This document shows positions 1-10,546 of a stretch of 64,000 bases of DNA, piece after piece. The DNA is from Exilibacterium tricleocarpae. GTDB lineage: Bacteria; Pseudomonadota; Gammaproteobacteria; Pseudomonadales; Cellvibrionaceae. A model generated the notes under the pieces. The model was not told the DNA's origin, did no database searches, and saw nothing but the letters and a program-made list of their open reading frames with translations. Position numbers and translations under genes: made by a program. The stretch's first letter is position 1. Each line of letters starts with the position of its first letter. Location: NCBI RefSeq assembly GCF_007004655.1, contig NZ_ML660088.1:62001-126000 (forward strand), in the 5' to 3' direction.

Positions 1-364
1 AATATTTCCTTAATAAATTTAATAAATTTTACTTTCATACGACTTGACAACAATCGAGGACATTGAGTTAGACTAGGCAGCAGCACTGCTTGAATACCAA
101 TCAAAAGCAACCAGTGAATTTTTCCTTTAGCCGATTTTCCACCAGTGAAAGAATGTGCTGTACTGATGCCTTACTGTGAAACGGCCCGCCCTTGCGAACA
201 GCCAGAGTCGGCTCGTGCAGATTAAAAACATCAGCAAGGTTTTAGTAAAAACGTAAAAAAGAAAACGTATAAAAACTGAATAGACGTAGCAGCTCGAAAA
301 AAGCAAGAAAAATAGCAACCGATTCCAGGTAAACCGCGCTGAAACAGGGAGAGGGCATTAAGAA
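1..364. other. AT-rich leader of the RHS gene
   Basis: No gene is supported here. The first 60 bases are strongly AT-rich and could hold promoter elements, but I see no convincing -35/-10 pair. A purine-rich stretch (GGGAGAGG) lies about 12 bases before the ATG at 365 and can serve as ribosome binding site for the downstream giant gene. Confidence 0.4.
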
Positions 365-3300
365 ATGAACAGCATCCGTCAGCAGTTTCCGGCACCACAC
401 ACTTTTTCTTTCATCCACACAATAACCCAGTGTTGCAAGCGTATAGGCACAGCTCACACAGGTCGTTGTCACGTAAACACCTGCCACAGGAGAGCTTTTC
501 GCCTGGGCACCTGGACACTATGGGTAATCACCGCTTTGTTTGCGCTACCGGCCAATGCCCAATGGCCGGCCGGAGCCAGTACCAGCGATGGCGGACACAG
601 TACCGATGGCAGCTACAACGTCACCATCAACGCTGATTTCAACTATCCGGCCACTTGTCATGGCATCGTCTGTAACAAAAAGGAAATAAGTTACGATATC
701 TATGAAAGTGTTAACGGCGGTGCCTGGACAATTATTGCGCAAACCGGCCGCATACCTGCGGCAAGCTATTCTTTGTCACTCAATCGCGGCAATGGTACCT
801 ACCGCTATAAGGCGTTCGTGCGTCGCCACTACACCTTGCTCACCGGGTGGCCAACACTGAAGGAAGTGGATCGGTTTGATTCGGAAGCCTGGTCCGGCGA
901 GACCCGAACCACGGTAACCAGGCTGCCCGGAACCCCCGGAACCATCACTTACTCACCAACCAGCCTGACTTGCGGCAACGCCAGTGATTTTACCGTGCGC
1001 TGGGGCGCCGCAACCGGCGCCGGCCTTTACCAAGTCATCCAACGCCAGCGGGTGTCCGGCGGCAACTGGTCGGCGTGGTCCACCCTGTCCTCAACCCATA
1101 CCTCCACGTCATACTCGCGTTCAAATCTGCCCGCCGGTTACGACTATGAATTTGCCGTCCGGGCCCGCTACCAATTGGGTGGGTATTACAGCGGGTGGGG
1201 GCCCTATCGCTACGGCGCAGGCATTCGCAAGCCCTACTGTCAGCCGGGCGCTATCAGCGGCTTCGCCCTGTCCGATGCCAATCCATTGACTACCGGCAAC
1301 TACACCGTATCCTGGAACGCCGCCACCGGCACCGTCGGCAGCTATGAGTTGCAGGAACGGTTCAACAGCGGCAACTGGAGCACCGTACAAAACAACAGTC
1401 AGCGCAGCAAGACATTCAGCAGCCGCGCCCGCGGCACCTATTGCTATCGAGTAAGAGCACGCAATGCAGATGCCAGTAGCGCTTACACCGGGGCACAGTG
1501 CGCTACGGTTCGCTATCCCGCACCCGGGGTAAGTATCTCGACTGACGTGGGCTCGGTGGGTTCCAACACTTATGATGCCGGCTACTACGGTCGCTACAAA
1601 GTGCTGTGGTCAACCTCCGGTGTGGCAACCACCGTGGAACTGCTCAATGACCAGGGCAGTGTCGTGCCCAACAGCGACGGCATCGCCGGCCAGGAGTATT
1701 TTGACCAGCCGGATAACTATACCGCCACCGACGCCCGCTACACTTATCGCGTTCGGGCAGCCAACGCCGATGCCGTCACGGTCAGCGACCCGATTACGGT
1801 GCTGGTGCGCCCCTATCCGATTGCGGGGGCGCCGGGCGACTTCCGACTCGAGGGTGCGGTCAGCAGCGCGGGCAACTACAGCCTTAGCTGGGTGCTGCCG
1901 AACGAGTTTATCAACCCGGCGCCGGGAGTGAATAATTTCTTCCGCCTGAGTCGGGACGGTACGCTATTGCCGTCACTCTCACCGGATACCACCCGCTACA
2001 GCTTTACCGGTGGCGTTTACGGGCAGACCTACTACCACCGGATTCAATCCTGCGCCAACGACATTGACCACTGCAGCGGCTTCACGCCGGGCGGCACGGG
2101 TCTGGCAGTTTATATCCCCTACCCCGCACCCGGCGTGCCGGGCGGCATTCAGATAGCCACACTACCCGATGACAGCGGCAACCTTTCCCTTATTTGGGGG
2201 ATAGCCGATGGCGTGCGCATCGATAACTATGTACTCGAACAACGTGGCCCCGGTGGTGGTAGCTGGGAAGAGATACAAACCAGCGACAGCCTGACGGCCG
2301 ATATTCAGGTGAGTGCCGGCGGAGTCTATGAATATCGGGTAAAAGCCTGCAACCGGGACAACTGCAGTGGCTATACTGCGGTTATCCCCGTAGAGGTCAC
2401 GATCGTGCTGCCGCCACAGGCGCCGCCCGCACCGGCAGCCAAGCCGGCGGCGCCGGACAGCGGTGCCTCGGACAGCGTTGGCGCAACGGCCGGGCAATTC
2501 CGGGTGGATGAATCCGGTGCAGCCGTCTACCGCATTCCGATTCCAACTCCGGAGGGCACCGCTGGTGTCGCACCGGAGATTTCCCTGGCCTACTCGAGTC
2601 AAAACCGCAATGGGATTGTAGGAAAGGGGTGGACGGTAACGGGTATGTCGGGTATCAACCGCTGCCGCCAAACACTCTCCCAGGATGCACTGGCCAAGCC
2701 GATTACGTTCAGTGAACACGATCGTTTCTGTCTGGACGGCCAACGCTTGATTGTCGACAACGGTTTTACCTACGGGGCTGTAGGCGCTGTTTACACTACG
2801 GAAATTGACAGCTACTCGCGCATCACATCCCACGGTGGAACTCGCGGGCACCCCGAGTACTTTACGGTAGTCCGCAAAGACGGATCTATCAGCTACTATG
2901 GCAACACCGCCGATACACGCCAGCAGGGTGGGCCAACAGCCACCGTGACCTGGGCCCTCAGCCGGTTCGAGGACAGCGCGGGTAACGGTATTGACTATAA
3001 CTACATCAATAACAGTGACGGCCACCTTATCGATACGATTCAGTACGCATACGGCGGCGGCAACAGCCCCAACGCGGAAATCGTGTTTGACTATGAGCTG
3101 AATGATCGCTCGGACCCCATACAGGCTTATATTGCCGGTTATGTATTTGAAACCAAAAAACGCCTGGCCGGTATCGAGGTAAGAAACAACGGCACAACCA
3201 TCAATCGCTACGACTTCACCTATCTGCCGGTCGGTGGCGCGGCCAATAAGATCAGCAAACTCGAAACAGTGCGGGAACGGGCCGGTGGCGTTTACTTAAC

Positions 3301-6300
3301 CCCGACAGACTTGACCTGGTCAGTGCCGCAGCCGGGTTTCTCCGCCAACCATATCAGCAGCCTTAACCTGTCACCAAAAGACGACCGAGGGGTATTTGAC
3401 TACAGGCCGGCAGATATTAACGGTGACGGTTTTATGGATTTGGTCTGGCTGGAGTGGGACCTCGACGGCAGCGACACCGACCACCAACTCAAATATGCGG
3501 TCTCCGACGGTACGCAACTGCAGGCGGCGGTTTTCAGCACCGGCGCAACAGAGGTGACATTTGGTGAAGATGTGGGCAGCGAAGCGGTCAATATGGAAGT
3601 CATCGACTACAACGCCGACGGTCGGCACGACGTCATTGTCTACAACAAGCGCAGTGGACGCTGGCGGGTATTCCTGTCCAAACCGCAAGCAGGTGGCGGT
3701 TGGAGGTTGTCAGCCTCTCCCTTGGCCACTCCGGTGACCACTGAGGACGCCAAGTTTGTCGATATCAACAGCGACGGTCTCCTTGACGTGCTGTATGTGA
3801 CGTCTGCACAAGTGCGGGTGCGCTATATGCAGCCGGACCCGTCCCAGCCGCTGGGTTCCGATCACTACTACCACTTCGGCCCGGAGGTGACACTGACCAT
3901 AGATTACCTCGTGGGGAAGAGCAATACCTACCTGTCGCTAAAAGATTCGCAATTTGCTGATTTCAACGGCGACGGCATGACGGACATCTACGGGCATTAC
4001 AAAACTGTCGACAGCAGTTGTGGTCTCGGGGGTGGCTGCGTATTCTCCGCCTACAATATCAGCGTGCACAACGGCGACGAAACCTTCAGCACTTACACAA
4101 GCAACGTGCCTGCAGTTCCGAAACGGGCACGCATTATCGACTTAAATGCCGACGGCCTGGCAGACATTGTCTATGGCCAGACCGATACCGCCAGTGAGTG
4201 GCAGTACCGGATTAACAACGGCGACGGTTTCAATGCCCCGATCAGTCTGGGCACTCTGCCAAAGGACAACCAGGTCCAGTTCACCGACTACAACGGGGAC
4301 GGTTTCCCGGATTTGATCTGGCACGACCCGGTTGCAAAAAAGATGTATGTGCGGACCTGGAACCACACCGGCTTCAACCTTGCCCTACCCTGGCGCAACA
4401 CCTCCGGCAACGCCAAGGACGCCCATCAATTTGTTGATTTCACCGGCGATGGCCTGCCTGACTATATCTATGTAACGCGCAATTACCTGTTTAACTTTCC
4501 CGGTAACAACCCCGCTGACCAGCCGTTGAATGTCATCACCCGTATCGACAACGGTCTCGGTCAAAACACCAATATCACGTACAAGTCGTTGACCGACAGC
4601 AATCACTACAACAATATCGACGTCAGCACCCGGGAGCAGTGTAGCAATCGACCCGTCGTTTTCTTTAATGCCCAGCAGCCCAGGGAAATAGTCAACTACT
4701 GTTTTACCAGTTTCAGTCTCTTTTACGAGCATCTAAACGGCGGCTGGGAGCTGCCCGCCGGCAACCATAGTTTCGGTAAGACCAACCCCGTAACCGGCAC
4801 CTACCAACCGACCCTCGAATGGCGAGCGCCGGTTTATGTGGTGACACGTGTTTCTTCCTCCGCTCCGGCAGCGGGCGACTTACCGGGTATCAACGCCAGT
4901 GCCGCCAACAACGTCAGTTATTATTATGGCGAGGCAAAAATTCAAGCCGGTGGACGGGGGTTTCTAGGCTTTCACAAGGTTAAATCCCGGGATGAACAAA
5001 CCGGCGTGGAAACCACTACCACCTATCGACAGGACTTCCCCTTCATCGGCTACCCCCTGAGCACTGAGGTACGCACGGCCACCGGTGCAATTCTCAGCCG
5101 TACTGACAACATCTGGAAGTTGCAAGGCTGGAACGGCACCGGCGCACCACCGGCGGGGCCTTATCAGCCTTATGTTGCTGAAAGTAAGGAAATCACCTAC
5201 CAGACCAGCACCAATGAGAGCAACAGCGATAACCTGGATGTCAGTGCGACGGCGCTGCAAACTGTCACCACCACCAGCAGTTACGACAGCCACGGCAATC
5301 CGGAAACCATCACTGCCGTAACCACAGGCAATGGAGAGACATTCACCAAAACCTCGGTCAATCAGTACGGGACCGGCCAGAGTCTGAACCTGCACGGCAC
5401 CAGTTTCAGCTACGCCGAGTTGGGTCGGTTGACGCGTGCCGAAGTCACCGCCCGTCGAGATGGCCTTGCTGCCAAAACCCGCGTATCCGTTTTCAATTAC
5501 TACTCCAGCGGTGCTCACAGCGGGTTGCTGGCGACGGAAATCGTCGAACCCGATCGGCCCACCCTGGCGCTGACCACGACTTACGAGCGTGATCAATTCG
5601 GCAATACGATCAAAACCAGTCAGGGCGGGCAGGGAGTCACAACGCGCGTCAGTGAGTCGGTATACGACAGCATCGGTCGCTATATCGATGTGACCAAGAA
5701 TGGGTACGGTCAGGTCACCCGGCAGGTATTGGCCAGAAACGCACGGGGCCAGGCGACACTGACACGCGATGTGAACGGCGTTACCGCCAGTGTGGACTAC
5801 GGTGCATTTGGTCGCACAGTCCAGGAATACACCAGCACCGGCGGCTGGAGTCGTACGTTATGGAGTTACTGCGACGGCTCCTGCCCCGCCAGTGGCCATT
5901 ACAAGATAACCACCACCCGGGCCGGCGGCGGCACCAGCTATGTTATCAACGACCAGCTCGGGCGCGAGATTCGCACCGCTGTGCGCACTTTCGACGGTAG
6001 TTGGTCATACCAGGATACCGAGTACGATCACCTGGGCAGAGTGAAGCGAACATCCGAACCTCACAGCGGTGTTGCCCGGTACTGGACCGAAATGAAGTAC
6101 GACATCCTGGGCCGGGTGATTCGCACCGACCTGCCCGGCGTCAACGGCGATGTCACGGTGGCATACAGCGGTTATATCACGACCACCACCAATCCCCTCG
6201 GCCATGTGAACACGCAAACTCACAACGCCCTTGGGGAACCAATCCAGGTGGCAGACCACGACAATGGCCGCGTTACCCATACCTACGACGTTGAAGGAAA

Positions 6301-8875
6301 CCTGGAAACAAGCACCAGCCACGGCACACCTGCCGACCCCCGCACGGTTGTGATCACCATGAGCTACGACCACTTGGGGCGCAAAATCGCTATGAGCGAT
6401 CCGGATAAAGGCGACTGGCACTACACCTACAATGTCTTCGGCGAACTGCTGACCGAAACAGACGCTAAAAGTCAGATCAGCACAATGGACTACGATATTC
6501 TGGGACGCATGGTCAGCCGCGTGGACCGGCGCGCAGACGGCAGTGTCGAGAGCAACGCCACCTGGCAGTACAACAACGCGCTGAGCGGCTTTGGGCTGGC
6601 CGCATTGGAACTGGTTCAGGACAGTACCAGCGGCTACATCAAGCAGTTGTACTACGACAATTTCGGTCGCATCGATGAAACCGCCACTAACCTCGGCGGT
6701 GACGGCGACGACAATCATTATGAAAAGGCGACCTACGACCAGTACGGCCGCGACTTCCAGCTCTACGACGCAGGCGGCAACGGCGACTGGCGGAACAGTG
6801 CCATCGAGAACCGCTACAACGCCCGCGGTTACCTCCACCAGGTGGTCGACGCCAACAGCATCAACGGCCAACAAACGCCTTACTACACCGTGGTCAGCAT
6901 GGACCTGCGCGGCAATGTGACCGAGTCACTGGGCGGCAACGGCGTGACCAGCCGCAACAGCTATGACGCCGCTACCGGCCGCCTGCTGGCGTTATCAAGT
7001 GAGCTGGCGCCGGGGCTTGGCGATATACAGGATCACACCTATAGCTGGGACGACATCAATAATCTGGTGGACCGTTACGATTACAGCGGTGGCAAAAACC
7101 TGCACGAGCACTTCGACTACGACAATCTCAATCGACTGGTATCCGCGCAGGTCACCGGCCGTGCCGCGCAGACGTTACAGTACGATGGCCTCGGCAATAT
7201 TACGTTCAAGTCTGACGTCGGTGACTACCGCTACGGCAGCCAATGCAGCAACGGCTTCGGCCCGCGCGCCGTCTGTGAAACCTCTGATGGCGTCACTTAC
7301 CAATACGACGCTAACGGCAATATGACCAGCGACGGCAACGGTCGCACGCTTGCTTATACCACCTTCGACAAACCCTACCGAATCGACAAAGGCTCTCACT
7401 CCACGACTTTCAAGTACGGCCCGCAGCGCACCCGCTATCTGCGCACCGATACCGGTGCCGGCGGCACCACCACCACACGCTATATCGGTGACGTGGAGAA
7501 AACGACAAAACCCGACGGCACCCGGGAAATCAGGCGTTACCTGCCGGGCAACGTCTTGATTACGGTCTCCCGCGATGCCCTGGGTGCCGAGACCGGCGAA
7601 AACACGCACTACCTGTATAAAGATCATCTGGGCTCTATCGACACCATTACGGATCGGGCGGGAACGGTTCTCCAGACAATGAGTTTCGATGCCTGGGGGC
7701 AGCGTCGGGCAGCCCAGGACTGGCATGCACTCACGGCTGCCGAACTGGTGAGCTTTGACCACAGCATTACCACTCACGGTTTCACCGGGCACGAAATGCT
7801 GGACGAGGTAGGGCTTGTGCATATGAACGGGCGAGTCTACGATCCTCGCCTCGGACGTTTCCTGCAGGCCGATCCGCTGATTCAGGACCCGGCCAGTACT
7901 CAAAGTTACAACCGCTATGCTTATGCCATGAATAACCCGCTGAAGTACACTGATCCAAGTGGGTACTTTTTCAAAAAACTTTTCAAAAACAAGGTTTTTC
8001 AATTTGTAGCCGTAGCCGTCATCAGCGTAGCGACCTATGGCGCGGCTTCCAGCTGGGCCGCCAGCGCTCTGGTCGGTACCAATGTCGGTAGCTCCATAGC
8101 TGCCTCTACCCTGATAACCGGTGCCGCGGGAGGTGCGGCGGCTGGCTTTGCCGCCGGAGTATCAATGGCTGCGTTTAACGGAGCCAGTCTCGGGGATAGC
8201 ATACAGGCCGGCTTTAAAGGGGCTCTGACTGGCGCGGTTGCCGGCGGGCTGGGCAATTATGCGGCGACTGTCTCACCCAGTTTGGGCGCAAGGTTGGCTT
8301 CAGGTGCTATTAATGGGCGGTTAATGGGTGGTGACGGTAAAGGTGCATTGAGAGGTGCGCTGGCCGCATTTATTCCTGTGGACTTAGGAATGACCAAGCT
8401 CTTCAAGACGAATCAGTTTGCCAACTTCTTTATCAACCATTTTTCTGATTACCTGAAAGGCTACGTGATTGATGGGACTCGTGGAGGCAAAAACAATCTC
8501 TACGGCGGCATACTTAACCGCACCGTCGGGCACTCGGTTGGGCTCTATTCTTCGCGCGGGGCTTCTCCCGAATTCAGGGAGGGGGTCTATGTGTATGAGG
8601 ACAGACGCAATAATTTTCTCAATGGGGAAGCGATTACATTAGGCAATGTTGTGACCGGCCACCCGCAATCGCTGGCCGATCCGCGAACATTCAGCCACGA
8701 GTTGGGCCACTTTTACAATCAAAGTAATTTAGGCGCTAACTACCTGCCGGTTCACGGGTTGAGCATGGGATTGGGCCTCATAACCAGAAGCCGATATGGC
8801 GTGGCCAACAACCCCTTCTTCTTTATGGAGCAGTATCCTTTTAAAGACATTCCATACAGTGAGCTATTACATTGA
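365..8875 (+). CDS. Giant secreted SpvB/FG-GAP/RHS-repeat protein with metallopeptidase-like C-terminus
   Basis: 2836 residues. An unusually long N-terminus ends in a hydrophobic segment (about 49-61) and an ANA|Q-type signal peptidase I site near residue 65, so export is likely. Then come several fibronectin-III-like modules (about 80-690) and an SpvB-like domain (about 705-1000). Seven Asp-rich FG-GAP/VCBS calcium-loop motifs follow (1016-1365; for example NGDGFMD, NADGRHD, NGDGFPD). YD repeats run from about 1640, and the RHS core closes near 2535 with DPRLGRFLQADP and the terminal DPSG. The variable tip (2536-2836) starts with a Gly/Ala-rich hydrophobic stretch and carries HELGH at 2778-2782, a zinc-metallopeptidase signature. 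In the family, the RHS/YD shell encapsulates a C-terminal effector. No small gene follows on the same strand, so an immunity partner is not visible. That the tip is a toxin is inference; it could also be a maturation protease or a degenerate domain. Confidence 0.9.
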   Translation: MNSIRQQFPAPHTFSFIHTITQCCKRIGTAHTGRCHVNTCHRRAFRLGTWTLWVITALFALPANAQWPAGASTSDGGHSTDGSYNVTINADFNYPATCHGIVCNKKEISYDIYESVNGGAWTIIAQTGRIPAASYSLSLNRGNGTYRYKAFVRRHYTLLTGWPTLKEVDRFDSEAWSGETRTTVTRLPGTPGTITYSPTSLTCGNASDFTVRWGAATGAGLYQVIQRQRVSGGNWSAWSTLSSTHTSTSYSRSNLPAGYDYEFAVRARYQLGGYYSGWGPYRYGAGIRKPYCQPGAISGFALSDANPLTTGNYTVSWNAATGTVGSYELQERFNSGNWSTVQNNSQRSKTFSSRARGTYCYRVRARNADASSAYTGAQCATVRYPAPGVSISTDVGSVGSNTYDAGYYGRYKVLWSTSGVATTVELLNDQGSVVPNSDGIAGQEYFDQPDNYTATDARYTYRVRAANADAVTVSDPITVLVRPYPIAGAPGDFRLEGAVSSAGNYSLSWVLPNEFINPAPGVNNFFRLSRDGTLLPSLSPDTTRYSFTGGVYGQTYYHRIQSCANDIDHCSGFTPGGTGLAVYIPYPAPGVPGGIQIATLPDDSGNLSLIWGIADGVRIDNYVLEQRGPGGGSWEEIQTSDSLTADIQVSAGGVYEYRVKACNRDNCSGYTAVIPVEVTIVLPPQAPPAPAAKPAAPDSGASDSVGATAGQFRVDESGAAVYRIPIPTPEGTAGVAPEISLAYSSQNRNGIVGKGWTVTGMSGINRCRQTLSQDALAKPITFSEHDRFCLDGQRLIVDNGFTYGAVGAVYTTEIDSYSRITSHGGTRGHPEYFTVVRKDGSISYYGNTADTRQQGGPTATVTWALSRFEDSAGNGIDYNYINNSDGHLIDTIQYAYGGGNSPNAEIVFDYELNDRSDPIQAYIAGYVFETKKRLAGIEVRNNGTTINRYDFTYLPVGGAANKISKLETVRERAGGVYLTPTDLTWSVPQPGFSANHISSLNLSPKDDRGVFDYRPADINGDGFMDLVWLEWDLDGSDTDHQLKYAVSDGTQLQAAVFSTGATEVTFGEDVGSEAVNMEVIDYNADGRHDVIVYNKRSGRWRVFLSKPQAGGGWRLSASPLATPVTTEDAKFVDINSDGLLDVLYVTSAQVRVRYMQPDPSQPLGSDHYYHFGPEVTLTIDYLVGKSNTYLSLKDSQFADFNGDGMTDIYGHYKTVDSSCGLGGGCVFSAYNISVHNGDETFSTYTSNVPAVPKRARIIDLNADGLADIVYGQTDTASEWQYRINNGDGFNAPISLGTLPKDNQVQFTDYNGDGFPDLIWHDPVAKKMYVRTWNHTGFNLALPWRNTSGNAKDAHQFVDFTGDGLPDYIYVTRNYLFNFPGNNPADQPLNVITRIDNGLGQNTNITYKSLTDSNHYNNIDVSTREQCSNRPVVFFNAQQPREIVNYCFTSFSLFYEHLNGGWELPAGNHSFGKTNPVTGTYQPTLEWRAPVYVVTRVSSSAPAAGDLPGINASAANNVSYYYGEAKIQAGGRGFLGFHKVKSRDEQTGVETTTTYRQDFPFIGYPLSTEVRTATGAILSRTDNIWKLQGWNGTGAPPAGPYQPYVAESKEITYQTSTNESNSDNLDVSATALQTVTTTSSYDSHGNPETITAVTTGNGETFTKTSVNQYGTGQSLNLHGTSFSYAELGRLTRAEVTARRDGLAAKTRVSVFNYYSSGAHSGLLATEIVEPDRPTLALTTTYERDQFGNTIKTSQGGQGVTTRVSESVYDSIGRYIDVTKNGYGQVTRQVLARNARGQATLTRDVNGVTASVDYGAFGRTVQEYTSTGGWSRTLWSYCDGSCPASGHYKITTTRAGGGTSYVINDQLGREIRTAVRTFDGSWSYQDTEYDHLGRVKRTSEPHSGVARYWTEMKYDILGRVIRTDLPGVNGDVTVAYSGYITTTTNPLGHVNTQTHNALGEPIQVADHDNGRVTHTYDVEGNLETSTSHGTPADPRTVVITMSYDHLGRKIAMSDPDKGDWHYTYNVFGELLTETDAKSQISTMDYDILGRMVSRVDRRADGSVESNATWQYNNALSGFGLAALELVQDSTSGYIKQLYYDNFGRIDETATNLGGDGDDNHYEKATYDQYGRDFQLYDAGGNGDWRNSAIENRYNARGYLHQVVDANSINGQQTPYYTVVSMDLRGNVTESLGGNGVTSRNSYDAATGRLLALSSELAPGLGDIQDHTYSWDDINNLVDRYDYSGGKNLHEHFDYDNLNRLVSAQVTGRAAQTLQYDGLGNITFKSDVGDYRYGSQCSNGFGPRAVCETSDGVTYQYDANGNMTSDGNGRTLAYTTFDKPYRIDKGSHSTTFKYGPQRTRYLRTDTGAGGTTTTRYIGDVEKTTKPDGTREIRRYLPGNVLITVSRDALGAETGENTHYLYKDHLGSIDTITDRAGTVLQTMSFDAWGQRRAAQDWHALTAAELVSFDHSITTHGFTGHEMLDEVGLVHMNGRVYDPRLGRFLQADPLIQDPASTQSYNRYAYAMNNPLKYTDPSGYFFKKLFKNKVFQFVAVAVISVATYGAASSWAASALVGTNVGSSIAASTLITGAAGGAAAGFAAGVSMAAFNGASLGDSIQAGFKGALTGAVAGGLGNYAATVSPSLGARLASGAINGRLMGGDGKGALRGALAAFIPVDLGMTKLFKTNQFANFFINHFSDYLKGYVIDGTRGGKNNLYGGILNRTVGHSVGLYSSRGASPEFREGVYVYEDRRNNFLNGEAITLGNVVTGHPQSLADPRTFSHELGHFYNQSNLGANYLPVHGLSMGLGLITRSRYGVANNPFFFMEQYPFKDIPYSELLH

Positions 8876-8925
8876 TAAGGACAGCTTTACTCTTCACCGC
8901 GACGGCATTCCGAGTTTGCCAGCGG

Positions 8926-10266
8926 TCACCCCTGCTCCTGCGGGGGCAGGATCTCCTGCAACTTGCGATAGAGCGAACGCACGCTGATACCGGCGATCTG
9001 TGCCACCTTCTCCTTATCGCCCCCATACGCCTGCAGCAGTCCGCGCAAATAGTTTTGCTCCAGGGTCTTGAGGTCGATCTGAACATTCAGGTCGACCTGA
9101 GTCCCGGGTCCGTCGCCCGCGGCCCCGCGATCGTCGAGGCACTCGGCAATCACCTGCCGATCGATCACGGTGGTGTTGGCAAGCACCGTGGCGCGCGTCA
9201 GAATATTCCTCAGCTCGCGGATATTGCCGCGGTAGTTGTGCCCCCGCAACAGGGCCATCGCCGATTCCGTCAAACGGTAGTGGGTTTGGTCACCGAGCTG
9301 CTTGAGCAGGGCATTGGCAATCAGCGGGACGTCCTCACTGCGCTCGGCGAGCGACGGAATATGGATCGGGAACACATTGATACGGTAGTAGAGGTCCTGG
9401 CGAAAACTGCCCGCCTCCACCATTTGCCAGAGGTTTTTATGGGTGGCGCAGATCAGGCGAAAATCGGCTCTCTTGGTCTGCGAACTCCCCACCGGCCGGT
9501 AGGTCCCGGTTTCGATCAAGCGCAGCAATTTAACCTGTAGCGCGTAGGGGATATCGCCGATTTCATCGAGAAACAGGGTGCCGCCGTCCGCCGCCTCCAC
9601 CAGCCCCTGCTTGGCATAGTTGGCACCGGTGAACGCACCCTTCAGGTGGCCGAACAATTCGCTTTCGAACAATGTCTCGGTAAGGCCGGCACACTCCAGT
9701 GCCACAAAAGGCTTGCCGGCGCGATGACTGGTCTCGTGCAATGCGTGAGCCACCAGTTCTTTGCCGCTGCCGGATTCACCCAGCAACAATACCGCGGCAT
9801 TGCTCGGCCCCACCCGGGAAACCAATCCCAACATCTTATTGAAAGCACGGCTGGCGCCAATCAGCGCTTGCCTGCTGGCTCCGACGCTGGCCACCGCAAC
9901 CGTCTTCAACAGTTCGACAAAATATTTTAAGGTGCCGCGCTCGTCAAAAATCGGCAGCATCTCCACATCAATATGCTCTTTGCCACGCGGGGACTGGTGC
10001 ACATGCAATACGCGCTCCTTCTGTCCGGAAGCCTTGGCCGCCGCCAGTGGACATTCCTCGCCGGCCTGGTCGCAGGGGCTGTCGTAACCATGGGAGACCC
10101 GGTAACAATAAGCCGGCGCATCGGTGGCAATACTGCCGAAGCTCTGTCGATAGCGCTCATTGGTGGCCAGGATACGGTAGTCGGCAGTCACCAGGATGGC
10201 CGGGTGATCATAGCCGTCGAGCATGCGGGCAACACCGCGATCGGTGTCTTTGGCGATTACTTCCAT
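8926..10266 (-). CDS. fisR: Sigma-54-dependent sulfane-sulfur-responsive activator (FisR-like)
   Basis: 446 residues. An N-terminal PAS-like sensor (about 15-125) is followed by an AAA+ sigma-54 interaction domain: Walker A GESGSGKE at 163-170, the sigma-54 contact loop GAFTGA at 210-215 and Walker B GGTLFLDE at 228-235. A C-terminal Fis-type helix-turn-helix (about 408-440) ends the protein. Cysteines at 54, 65 and 72 have the same 11/7 spacing that I recall for the three redox cysteines of characterised FisR (53, 64, 71), where persulfide modification switches on ATPase activity. It is divergent from the dioxygenase/SQR operon, which fits the known role of FisR in activating pdo and sqr. 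The ATG has AAGGTGAT upstream. Paired palindromes sit just 14 bp upstream of its start, so autoregulation is plausible. The sulfur-sensing assignment rests on cysteine spacing and context. Confidence 0.9.
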   Translation of the reverse strand: MEVIAKDTDRGVARMLDGYDHPAILVTADYRILATNERYRQSFGSIATDAPAYCYRVSHGYDSPCDQAGEECPLAAAKASGQKERVLHVHQSPRGKEHIDVEMLPIFDERGTLKYFVELLKTVAVASVGASRQALIGASRAFNKMLGLVSRVGPSNAAVLLLGESGSGKELVAHALHETSHRAGKPFVALECAGLTETLFESELFGHLKGAFTGANYAKQGLVEAADGGTLFLDEIGDIPYALQVKLLRLIETGTYRPVGSSQTKRADFRLICATHKNLWQMVEAGSFRQDLYYRINVFPIHIPSLAERSEDVPLIANALLKQLGDQTHYRLTESAMALLRGHNYRGNIRELRNILTRATVLANTTVIDRQVIAECLDDRGAAGDGPGTQVDLNVQIDLKTLEQNYLRGLLQAYGGDKEKVAQIAGISVRSLYRKLQEILPPQEQG

Positions 10267-10279
10267 CGCTGATCACCTT

Positions 10280-10316
10280 TGCCATATTTGTCAGAGAGCC
10301 TGCCATATTTGGCAGA
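10280..10316. promoter_or_regulatory. Two-site enhancer (UAS), probable FisR binding sites
   Basis: Two 16-bp direct repeats, 10280-10295 and 10301-10316, differ at one base and are 21 bp apart, two helical turns. The second is a perfect inverted repeat (TGCCA-N4-TGGCA); the first has one mismatch in the right arm. They lie about 107-143 bp upstream of the -24 element, the normal position for enhancer sites of sigma-54 activators, and just upstream of the regulator's own ribosome binding site. The identity of the binding protein is inferred from position. Confidence 0.75.
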
Positions 10317-10422
10317 CTTGCTATTGAATCAGTATTCAAAGCCGCCTGCAAGGGTTGCGGGGCATAAAGAAAAATCCAATATTTTCAATAAGTTAAATTT
10401 TTCCATCCCGTTTCCCGGGCGA

Positions 10423-10438
10423 TGGCATAAATCTGGCT
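10423..10438 (+). promoter_or_regulatory. Sigma-54 (-24/-12) promoter of the sulfide-oxidation operon
   Basis: TGGCAT-N5-TGGCT matches the sigma-54 consensus TGGCAC-N5-TTGCT at all but two positions. It keeps the invariant GG and GC doublets at the required 10-base spacing. Transcription would start near 10450, leaving an untranslated leader of about 97 nt before the dioxygenase gene. The divergent gene encodes a sigma-54 activator, which supports the call. Confidence 0.8.
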
Positions 10439-10546
10439 GTAGCTCTCCCTACAGAGCTCTGCAGGGGGTGCCGGTATCGATATAGCCGGAAAAGCACCAT
10501 TGAACTCTCCTGACAACGACTGATATCTCAGCCCGGAGGACACGCG

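Noticed and set aside
1-60. A PmrA/QseB-like box at the left edge (CTTAAT...TTTAAT)
   Set aside because: The half-sites are 3 bp apart, not 5, in a generally AT-rich stretch.
365-8875. Many long frames on the opposite strand and other frames inside the RHS gene
   Set aside because: They are by-products of GC-rich coding DNA; none has a ribosome binding site or recognisable protein family, while the forward frame has continuous domain content.
8876-8987. An immunity gene for the RHS effector
   Set aside because: The only frame here overlaps the effector's end and the convergent regulator gene and is too short and unstructured.
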